Program-made: the position numbers and the translations under genes | Part shown: positions 1 to 7,201 of the stretch, one piece after another | Layout of the letters: each line of letters starts with the position of its first letter | How positions within the stretch are numbered: the stretch's first letter is position 1 | Notes under the pieces: model-generated | The model's database searches: none | What the model saw: only the letters and a program-made list of their open reading frames with translations | What the model was told of the DNA's origin: nothing | Assembly: GCA_044226045.1 (NCBI GenBank) | Contig: JBGAHR010000010.1 | Location: forward strand, 44,736 to 108,735 | Length of the DNA stretch: 64,000 nucleotides | Reading direction: 5' to 3' | DNA from: Endoryza sp044226045 | Lineage (GTDB): Bacteria > Bacteroidota > Bacteroidia > Chitinophagales > Chitinophagaceae

Positions 1-2110
1 CCTGGCTTAAAATTTTATCGGTCAGTTCGATCGGCTCAAAGGACAACCGCATGGTGGGATCCAGTTGTTTGGCCATTGTACGCAACGAATCTTTCAACTC
101 ATCGAGGTTGGTTTTATAATCCTGCTTAACGGCCACCTGCACCACCGCTTCATGAGGTCCGGACATCCACAGGTAGATCGGGCTGATGGAAAACAACTGT
201 GGGTGATTGCCCACATAAGCTGACGTGATGGATACGTTTTCCTTGCCGATTTTTTTATTGAGCGCATCGATGAATTGCAGGGTTTGTGTTTCTGTTTTTT
301 CAATCCTGGTTCCATCGGGCAATCGAAGACGAACCTGGAATTGTTTTCCATTCACTTTCGGCAATACATCCCTGCCAATACTGGAAAGCATCCAGTATGC
401 CAGTCCACATACCACTAATAAGTAAGCGCTCACAATGGGAATTCTATAAGGCATCATTCGGTCCATGAACCGCAGGTATCTCTGTCTTACTCTTTCGAAT
501 GCTCCTTTTTTATGAGCCAGGTTTTCGGCGAGGGCTGCTTTCAGTTGAGAACTGTCTTTGCCACCCAGGTGCAAACCGGCTTCTTTCATTTCTTCAGCGT
601 CGGTCAATACTTTTCCACTGGCATCTTTGTGATGTTTGCCTTTCATCAGCCAGTTTGAAAGAATCGGTACAAAGGTCTGGGCCAGCAGGTAGGAGGCAAT
701 CATGCTGAAACCGATGGCCAGCGCCAGGGGTAAGAAAAGCGAACCTGGAATGCCTCCCATGGTAAAAGCAGGGGCAAAAACGGCCAGGATACAAAAAAGA
801 ATAAGCAACTTGGGAAAAGCGATTTCCTTACACGCATCCCAGATGGCCAATGCCTTGGGCTTTCCCATGTCCAGGTGCTGGTGAATATTTTCAATCGTCA
901 CCGTACTTTCATCCACCAGGATCCCGATGGCCAGTGCAAGACCACTCAATGTCATAATATTGATGGTCTGTCCAAACAGGTTGAGGAAAAGTATGGAGCT
1001 GATAATGGAAATCGGTATGGTAAGGATCACGATGAGCGCGCCCCTGATATCTCCGAGAAAGAACAGTACCATTAAACCCGTAAGGATGGCGCCGATAATG
1101 CCTTCGCTCATCAGGCTTTTAACGGAGTTGATTACATAATCCGACTGATCGAATTCATAAGTGAGTTTGACATCCTCCGGCAGGTTCGATTGCATTCTCG
1201 GAATGGCTTTCTTCAGGTTTTGTACTACTTCCCAGGTAGAGGCATCCGCATTTTTGGCGATACTGAGGTACACGGATCTTCTTCCGTTCACCAGGGCATA
1301 ACCTGCAGTAATATCCGCACCATCTTCAACGGTGGCCACATCTCTTAAATACAAGTTCTGCACACTGCCTTTAAACAGGGGGATGTTTTCAAACTCGCGC
1401 ACGGTTTTGATGGTGGTGTTGGCGGGAGTGATATAGTTCTTGTCGCCGATGCGAATATTACCTGACGGGGCAGTCTGGTTATTGATCCGGAGTGCCTCCA
1501 CCAGCTGATCGGGCGTCATGTTGTGCTGTCTCAGTTTGTCGGGATCAGCTTTAATCACGATGGTGCGTACGTTCCCACCGAAGGGAGGAGAGCCTACCAG
1601 GCCGGGGATCGTGGTGAACGTGGATCGCACATATACATTCGCCAGGTCCAGCAACTCGTTATTGCTTCTCTTATCACTGCTCAGTACCAGTTGACCCACC
1701 GGAAGCGTCGAGGCATCGAATCGCACCAGAAACGGCGGGTTGGATCCGGGTGGAAAGATAGCCTGTATACGATTGGCGGCTGCCGATACTTCTGCAGCGG
1801 CCTGCGCCATATTGGTTCCGGGATAGAAACTAAGTTTCATCAGGGTAAGGCCCTGGATGTTTTTTGTTTCAATGCTCTTGACGCCGTTCACAAACAGGAA
1901 GATGTTGATATACTGTTTGGCAAAAAATGTTTCCATTTGTGAAGGCGTGTATCCACCAAACGGATGGGAAACATAGATCACCGGCAGATCCAGTTTGGGA
2001 AAGATGTCAATCTTGATGGTATTAACTGCCTTGATACCAAAAAACAACAGCCCTGCTACCAGCACCAGTATGGAGATGGGTTTTCTTAATGCAAATCGAA
2101 TCAAATTCAT
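1..2110 (-). CDS. RND efflux pump permease, partial (C-terminus beyond left edge)
   Basis: Inner-membrane proton-driven efflux permease of the AcrB/CusA superfamily. Reading leftward from the ATG at 2110 the frame stays open to base 1, giving 703 residues of the roughly 1,030-1,060 usual for the family. The first helix is at about residues 8-28. A large periplasmic part follows, then a membrane block at about 340-520 containing VDESTVTIEN (about 395-410), the helix-4 motif D region of RND pumps. The second periplasmic domain begins near 560. It lies downstream of a TolC-like channel and a two-component system on the same strand, so it is probably part of their operon. The periplasmic adaptor is not in the window and may follow to the left. 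Substrate (drug or metal) cannot be decided from what is visible. Confidence 0.9.
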   Translation of the reverse strand, partial: MNLIRFALRKPISILVLVAGLLFFGIKAVNTIKIDIFPKLDLPVIYVSHPFGGYTPSQMETFFAKQYINIFLFVNGVKSIETKNIQGLTLMKLSFYPGTNMAQAAAEVSAAANRIQAIFPPGSNPPFLVRFDASTLPVGQLVLSSDKRSNNELLDLANVYVRSTFTTIPGLVGSPPFGGNVRTIVIKADPDKLRQHNMTPDQLVEALRINNQTAPSGNIRIGDKNYITPANTTIKTVREFENIPLFKGSVQNLYLRDVATVEDGADITAGYALVNGRRSVYLSIAKNADASTWEVVQNLKKAIPRMQSNLPEDVKLTYEFDQSDYVINSVKSLMSEGIIGAILTGLMVLFFLGDIRGALIVILTIPISIISSILFLNLFGQTINIMTLSGLALAIGILVDESTVTIENIHQHLDMGKPKALAIWDACKEIAFPKLLILFCILAVFAPAFTMGGIPGSLFLPLALAIGFSMIASYLLAQTFVPILSNWLMKGKHHKDASGKVLTDAEEMKEAGLHLGGKDSSQLKAALAENLAHKKGAFERVRQRYLRFMDRMMPYRIPIVSAYLLVVCGLAYWMLSSIGRDVLPKVNGKQFQVRLRLPDGTRIEKTETQTLQFIDALNKKIGKENVSITSAYVGNHPQLFSISPIYLWMSGPHEAVVQVAVKQDYKTNLDELKDSLRTMAKQLDPTMRLSFEPIELTDKILSQ

Positions 2111-2148
2111 AATTCCTTTATCTGTGTTATTATAATCTTTTCCTTTCT

Positions 2149-2276
2149 CTGCGTCTCAGCGCCGTCAGCGCCTTCAGCGTTTCAGCGCCTTCAGCGTTTT
2201 CAGCGCCTTCATCGTTTTCAGCGTTTCAGCGTTTTCAGCGCTTCATCGTTTTCAGCGCCCTTCGCGTCCTCAGCGT
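2149..2276. repeat. Degenerate 9-nt tandem repeat between efflux genes
   Basis: About 13 imperfect units of the TTCAGCGCC / TTCAGCGTT / TTCATCGTT type, mostly 9 nt with some of 8. On the minus (coding) strand they read as ACGCTGAAA / GGCGCTGAA, the same family as the array at 23835-23899. The array fills nearly all of the gap between the TolC-like and RND genes and runs into the last codons of the TolC-like gene. Confidence 0.9.
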
Positions 2277-3679
2277 CCAATTAATTGATTATCGAAATAC
2301 GAGTAATCACCGGTGGCGGCGGCCTGCAGCAACAGCGCCTGCCAGATATTATTCACGGCCACTTCCCGGTCTGTCTCTGCCCGAATCAGCGAATAAGCTG
2401 CCTGAGTTACATCCACCAGGTTAGTGAGTCCGTTTTTATACAATACGGATTTTTGCAGGTAAGCATCCGATGCAGCCTTTACCTGTATGGGTGCTTCCCG
2501 GTAAATAGACAATGCATTTTTTTTCCTCGTTTCAGCCAGTTGTTGTTGCCATTTCAACTGTCGGCTGGCCTGTTGATATTCTTCCGTGAGTCCTTTGCCA
2601 ATCAGTTGCTGGGCCGCAAATTGCTTCGACAACCGGAACGACTGCGTGATATTCCAGGTAACGCCCACACCGAAAAGATAGTTGCTCCGGGTAGGTTTAA
2701 TACCCTCGAAATAATTACGGGTGAAGTTTTCCTGGTTGGTGGCATAACTGCTTTCAAATCCCGAACCCCTGGTTTGAAATACACCCACCAACGTGAAAGC
2801 AGGGTAATAAGATTTTTTGATCAGCCGGGATTGCTCGTCGCTTACGTTTATCCGGCTTTTCAAAAACTGCAAAAGCGGGTGGCTGGACGAATCAACGCTG
2901 TTCATATCGAGCGCAGGCACGATCGACAGCATGGCTGTATCGAGCAGGAAGTCATTCAATGAATCATCTGCCTGCATCAGTTGCAATAATTCATTTCTTA
3001 ATTGTTGTTCGGTATCCTGTGCTCTCGTGTATAAGATCCGGGCATTGGAAAAATCTGCATTGGCCAGGGAAGAGTCCACACCCGCCACCAGTCCATTCAA
3101 GGAGCGGGTCTGTACAATCCTTCTGAGCGTATCGGCTCTTTCCAGGTTGCGTTTATAGGAGTAGCTGATCTGGTGCGCAGCCAGGAGGTTGAGGTAAGCT
3201 GCCGTTACTTTTATTTTTTGCTGAAAGATTTCCTGTTGCAGATCTTTATTATCTCTTTCTGCAGCGGTTTCCGCGAGCTTGATTTTTTGTTGTGCCCGTC
3301 CGAAACTGAAGAAATCCCAGTTGATATTAGTCAGGTACAGAGCGCCAAAGGCAGCATGCCAGTTTTGATCGGGCAGGGGTAGTCCGGACGATGCAGCCGC
3401 CAGACCCCCAAATCCATACAGCGGGCCGTTTTGTCCGTTGACCGTTCCATAATCCTGCTGCAACCCGATGTTGAAATTGGGAAGATAATCTCTGCGGGCC
3501 TGTTCCACCAATTGTTTAGAGGCCTGCGCATAATTGGTTTTCGCCCGAATGGAACCATAATTGTTGAGCGCCTGCCTGACCGCCTCCTGTAAGGTGAGGA
3601 CACGTTGTCCCCTTCCTGTAACCGTTGTCAATGAGAATAATGCCAGCCAGATGGGCCATAATAAATTGTTCTTCGACAT
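2270..3679 (-). CDS. TolC-family outer membrane efflux channel
   Basis: Outer-membrane exit duct for the adjoining RND pump. The product is 469 residues, normal for the OEP/TolC family, rich in Gln/Ala alpha-helical stretches in two similar halves (about 45-240 and 260-455). The start at 3679 is chosen because it yields a clean signal peptide (MSKNNLLWPIWLALFSL...). A start 39 nt upstream would add a charged extension. It follows the histidine kinase by about 100 nt and precedes the RND gene by 159 nt, so an operon is likely. Oddity: the TGA stop (2270-2272) and the last codons lie inside the 9-nt repeat array, so the repeat sets where the protein ends. Confidence 0.9.
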   Translation of the reverse strand: MSKNNLLWPIWLALFSLTTVTGRGQRVLTLQEAVRQALNNYGSIRAKTNYAQASKQLVEQARRDYLPNFNIGLQQDYGTVNGQNGPLYGFGGLAAASSGLPLPDQNWHAAFGALYLTNINWDFFSFGRAQQKIKLAETAAERDNKDLQQEIFQQKIKVTAAYLNLLAAHQISYSYKRNLERADTLRRIVQTRSLNGLVAGVDSSLANADFSNARILYTRAQDTEQQLRNELLQLMQADDSLNDFLLDTAMLSIVPALDMNSVDSSSHPLLQFLKSRINVSDEQSRLIKKSYYPAFTLVGVFQTRGSGFESSYATNQENFTRNYFEGIKPTRSNYLFGVGVTWNITQSFRLSKQFAAQQLIGKGLTEEYQQASRQLKWQQQLAETRKKNALSIYREAPIQVKAASDAYLQKSVLYKNGLTNLVDVTQAAYSLIRAETDREVAVNNIWQALLLQAAATGDYSYFDNQLIGR

Positions 3680-3781
3680 AGACACAAATAGTTGTTTAGT
3701 ATCCAAAATCACCGGCAAAGCAATCGTAGTGATTTGAATTGCTTTTGAAGCAATTCTGAGGAAATTTTGAAGCGCGATCTT

Positions 3782-5107
3782 TTAAGATACGGCTGCCGGT
3801 TGTCCGACCACAGGCCAGTAAGAACCGGATTCATTTTCAAATGATGGATTAAAGCATTTATTGAACGACACCTGTATCTGGTGCCATCCTTCGGTATAAC
3901 GGTATTTTATTTCAAAATTGCAGGCCTGGCAGATCTGTTTTACTATAGCCAGACCCAGACCAGTGCTTTCGGCCGACTGATTACTTTTCCGGAAGCGGTT
4001 GAATAGTTCTTTTTCCGGGAATTCCGGCGGCAGTCCGGTATTGGCAATAAACAATCGCTCATTGGTCAGTTCCATTTGTATGGAACCTCCTGCTACGTTA
4101 TGACGAATGGCATTGCTGATGAGGTTGGTCACCAGTATTTCTCCCAGTGTGGGGTGTATGGTAACCGCAATGCCTTTTCCAATATTTGAATTCACCTCGA
4201 GCTGCTTCAGTTCAATACGGTCGCTGTACATCTCCAGTACTTCGCGGGTCACCCGGCAAAAATTGATTTCTGAATGTTTGAATTCGAGGTTTTCGAGCCT
4301 GGTTAGTAAGGTCAGGCATCGGTTGATTCGGGTTAGCTTTTCAATGGCATTTTGCATATCCGCAATCAGGAAGGCCTGTTTCTCATTGATATCCGTTTCT
4401 GCCAACAACTCGAGTTTGCTTTGTACTACGGCCAGTGGCGTCTGCAATTCATGGGAGGCGTTTTCACTGAACTCTTTTACCGAAGTGTATTCCGCAATGG
4501 CCTTGTCTGTCATTTCCATCAGGAAGCTGTTCAACTCCTTAAATTCTTTGGTGGTAGTGGCAGGTAATTGCAATTTTTCTTTCCGGGTAATATCAAACTG
4601 ACGGACGGCCTTCATGGTATTTCTAAAGGGCGACAATACGTATCTTGACAGCAAAGCTGCTGTAATGGCAACGGCCACACCAATCAGCAGCAGTTTCCAG
4701 GCAAGCGTCCACAAAAGCGAATCATAATAGAGATAGCTGCGGGTTACATAATTGTAGGATGACACCTTGTAAACATCAGCGCCGCTTTTGTAATAGGAAC
4801 TGACCACAAGGCGATGTTCGTTCCTTTTCAATGGGCTGTTATATTGGGTGTTCTCTTCAATTTTTTTTCCACCAGCTGGTATCGCTTCAGTTGTTTTGGT
4901 TACCGTAATCGGAGAACCTTCAGTTATGAAGGTTACCTGCCCTGCCTGGATCAGCCGTCCGATTGAGTCATTCAGCACCGCCATCCTTTCGATTTCATGA
5001 TCGCGGATATGACTGGCAATCGTATGTCTTGCCGTATACATCGTAACCGTCATGATCACGAAAATGATCGCGATATACCAGAGGGTTATTTTGTTAAGTA
5101 GTTTCAT
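3782..5107 (-). CDS. Two-component sensor histidine kinase
   Basis: Membrane sensor kinase of 441 residues. Helices at about 8-26 and 131-153 flank a periplasmic sensor of about 105 residues. A HAMP-like linker follows, then a HisKA domain with the phospho-acceptor in ENASHELQTP (His219) and a HATPase domain with the N box (NLISNAIRHN) and G2 box (GLGLAIVKQ). The G1 box reads ANTG rather than the usual DxG, as seen in several Bacteroidota kinases. The start overlaps the response-regulator stop by 4 nt (ATGA), so the two are translationally coupled. Lying upstream of the channel and pump genes, the pair probably controls the efflux operon. The signal sensed is unknown. Confidence 0.93.
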   Translation of the reverse strand: MKLLNKITLWYIAIIFVIMTVTMYTARHTIASHIRDHEIERMAVLNDSIGRLIQAGQVTFITEGSPITVTKTTEAIPAGGKKIEENTQYNSPLKRNEHRLVVSSYYKSGADVYKVSSYNYVTRSYLYYDSLLWTLAWKLLLIGVAVAITAALLSRYVLSPFRNTMKAVRQFDITRKEKLQLPATTTKEFKELNSFLMEMTDKAIAEYTSVKEFSENASHELQTPLAVVQSKLELLAETDINEKQAFLIADMQNAIEKLTRINRCLTLLTRLENLEFKHSEINFCRVTREVLEMYSDRIELKQLEVNSNIGKGIAVTIHPTLGEILVTNLISNAIRHNVAGGSIQMELTNERLFIANTGLPPEFPEKELFNRFRKSNQSAESTGLGLAIVKQICQACNFEIKYRYTEGWHQIQVSFNKCFNPSFENESGSYWPVVGQPAAVS

Positions 5108-5787
5108 GTTTTGGAGGTGTTGAATTTATATCCTACTCCGTATACGGTTTCTATAAAGTCGATACCGTTGGCGGCATTGATTTTCTTGCGAAGGTTCTTT
5201 ACATGCTGGTACACAAAATCAAAATTCGCCAGGTTGTCTGTATAATCGCCCCAGAGGTGCGTGGCGATGGCCTGGCGGGATAGCACCCTGTTTTTATTAA
5301 TAAGGAAGTAAAGCAGCAGATCATATTCTTTGCGGGTGATGTCCAGTAATACTTCATTCACCCTGACTTCCATTTTTTCCGTATCGAGTGTGATGCCATT
5401 GAAGTGGATCGCGTCATTTCCTTCCAGTTTTTTACGGCGGTAGATGGCTTTGAGCCGGGCGTGTAATTCGGAAAGATGAAAGGGCTTGGTTACATAGTCA
5501 TCAGCGCCGTGTTCAAGGCCATTGACTTTGTCGTCGATACTGCCCCTGGCGGAAACGATCAAAAGCCCGCTGGCAATATTGTTCTGACGGATGAAATCAA
5601 GTATTTCAAAACCATTACCATCCGGCAACATCAGGTCAAGCAAAATACAATCGTAAGTGAACATCGATAACTTGTCTATAGCGGCCTTCACATGCGGGGC
5701 ATGTTCGCAGATATATCCTTCCGCCTGTAGATAATTGCTGATACTTTCGGCCAGTTCCCGGTTATCTTCTATAACAAGTACTTTCAT
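5104..5787 (-). CDS. OmpR/PhoB-family response regulator
   Basis: DNA-binding partner of the adjacent kinase, 227 residues. The receiver domain (1-115) has the acidic pair E7/D8, phospho-acceptor Asp51 in LLDLMLPDG and Lys in YVTKPFH. A winged-helix output domain (about 130-225) ends in ETVYGVGYKF, typical of this family. I place the start at 5787 (MKVLVIEDN). The frame can be extended 12 nt upstream only to a TTG. It is the first gene of the module RR-HK-TolC-RND and has a TAnnTTTG element upstream. Autoregulation together with the pump is likely but inferred. Confidence 0.95.
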   Translation of the reverse strand: MKVLVIEDNRELAESISNYLQAEGYICEHAPHVKAAIDKLSMFTYDCILLDLMLPDGNGFEILDFIRQNNIASGLLIVSARGSIDDKVNGLEHGADDYVTKPFHLSELHARLKAIYRRKKLEGNDAIHFNGITLDTEKMEVRVNEVLLDITRKEYDLLLYFLINKNRVLSRQAIATHLWGDYTDNLANFDFVYQHVKNLRKKINAANGIDFIETVYGVGYKFNTSKT

Positions 5788-5855
5788 AATTGACCTCAAA
5801 ATTGAATAAACATCCTGAGGAGATTTTGAAGTTTAAAAAATCGGCTTTCAGTGGG

Positions 5856-5863
5856 CAAAGGTA
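5856..5863 (-). promoter_or_regulatory. Probable -7 promoter element for the efflux operon
   Basis: On the minus strand this reads TACCTTTG, an exact match to the Bacteroidota -7 element TAnnTTTG, about 70 nt before the response regulator start. No TTTG sits at the expected 19-21 nt upstream spacing, so the match is only half of a promoter. Confidence 0.45.
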
Positions 5864-5870
5864 AGTTGTT

Positions 5871-6066
5871 TCAAAAGTCAAAATTTAAAAGGCAAAAGGC
5901 AGAAGTCAAAAATCAAAAATCAAAATTCAAAAGTCAAAAGTCAAAAGTCGAAAGTCAAAAAAATTGAAACTTAGTAAGTTACAGGAGAAAGAGGACAATC
6001 GTCCGGTTGGAATGCGGAGTAAACGAGAGACATAAAACGTTAAACGTGAAACGTAAAACGCTTTAA
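5871..6066. repeat. Heptamer repeat island (AAAAGTC and AAACGTG families)
   Basis: Bases 5871-5962 are units of 7 nt alternating among AAAAGTC, AAAAATC, AAAATTC and AAAGGC-like variants. Bases 6032-6066 hold AAACGTT, AAACGTG and AAACGTA in perfect 7-nt register. The 5800-6075 gap between the response regulator and the oxidoreductase gene otherwise holds only a -7-like promoter element. Confidence 0.9.
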
Positions 6067-6075
6067 CCGCTACCA

Positions 6076-7170
6076 TTATTTCCTTAAACGAATGGTTTTA
6101 CCTGTCCGGGCCGATTCGCGGGCGGCAGACAGGATCTTTACTACCACCTGGTTCACGGCGAAAGAGGACAGGTCCTTTCCCGGATCCAGTTTGCCGTTGA
6201 GTACGGCATGGAGGTAAGAAAAGATATTGGAACGCTCGTGGGGAAGGGGCGACAGTGAAAGCCATTCCTCTTTTTGATGGGGGTCGGCATGCGTGAACTT
6301 CATCTTGTTTTCCCTGTTGGCAATTAAAACACCCCCGGTACCATATATCTCTGTATCCTTTCTTCCCACCGGCCAGTTCCAGGAAGCCTGTATAATCGCC
6401 TGGCAACCGGGGTAGGTGAGGAGTATCGTAGTTTCATCATCTACTTTCGGGTACATATCAGGTTTATATTGCTGGGAGATGGCCGTGACCGTTTCGGGTT
6501 CCCGGCCCTCCATAAGCCAGGTCATGATATCTGCCCCATAACAACCGAAATCGATCAATGCACCGCCGCCATTCAATACGGGATCTTTAAGCCAGTCGGT
6601 GAATTCTTTATAACATCCGATTTCGATAGGGCCCTGGTGGCCGTCCATGATCACCACCTTCCGAAGTGTGCCCAGTGTTTTGTCTTCTTTGAGCATTTGC
6701 CAGGCCCGTGCATGAGAAGCATACCAGGTGGTCTCGTAATTGGTGAGCAACTGAATATGGTATCGATCGACCAGCGATTTCATTTCAGAAAGATGTTCCA
6801 TATTCACCGCCAGTGGCTTTTCCACCACCACATGGATACCCCTGGGGGCACAGATCCTGACGGTCGAAAGATGTTCGAAGATGGAATTGAAGGCGCAGAC
6901 GGCTTCCGGGTGCGTTTTTTGAATAAGCGCTTCCAGGGAAGGGAACCAAAGTGAGTCAGGAACATTGAACTGTCGAAACAGTCGCATGGCCAGCTCGCGG
7001 TTGGGCTCAGCAAATCCCACAATGTCCACTTCATCCTGTTTACCCATGATGGAAAAAACCTGCATCACATGCTGATGGGTCATCCCATCGATGCCTACAC
7101 GAATGGTTTTGGCAAACGACAAACTGCCTTTCATTAAAATCAGCAGGATGGCAAGGAGTATTTTTTTCAT
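6076..7170 (-). CDS. Secreted Gfo/Idh/MocA-family oxidoreductase
   Basis: NAD(P)-dependent sugar-type oxidoreductase, 364 residues. An N-terminal signal peptide (about 1-20, MKKILLAILLILMKG) precedes a Rossmann domain (about 24-140) containing the EKPLAVN segment, the family's EKP motif. The C-terminal alpha/beta substrate domain includes GGALIDFGCYGADIMTWLM, where the family usually places a catalytic Asp/His region. An exported form is unusual for an NAD enzyme but occurs often in Bacteroidota next to glycosidases; those proteins may carry tightly bound cofactor. It starts 31 nt after the GH116-like gene on the same strand, which suggests joint work on a glycoside. Substrate unknown. Confidence 0.85.
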   Translation of the reverse strand: MKKILLAILLILMKGSLSFAKTIRVGIDGMTHQHVMQVFSIMGKQDEVDIVGFAEPNRELAMRLFRQFNVPDSLWFPSLEALIQKTHPEAVCAFNSIFEHLSTVRICAPRGIHVVVEKPLAVNMEHLSEMKSLVDRYHIQLLTNYETTWYASHARAWQMLKEDKTLGTLRKVVIMDGHQGPIEIGCYKEFTDWLKDPVLNGGGALIDFGCYGADIMTWLMEGREPETVTAISQQYKPDMYPKVDDETTILLTYPGCQAIIQASWNWPVGRKDTEIYGTGGVLIANRENKMKFTHADPHQKEEWLSLSPLPHERSNIFSYLHAVLNGKLDPGKDLSSFAVNQVVVKILSAARESARTGKTIRLRK

Positions 7171-7201
7171 AATGAAATGTATGGTGAACTGATGTTTGTG
7201 A

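Noticed and set aside
5871..5962. TTTG words inside the heptamers as multiple -33 promoter elements
   Set aside because: They recur every 7 nt by composition, and none is spaced 19-21 nt from the TACCTTTG element before the response regulator.
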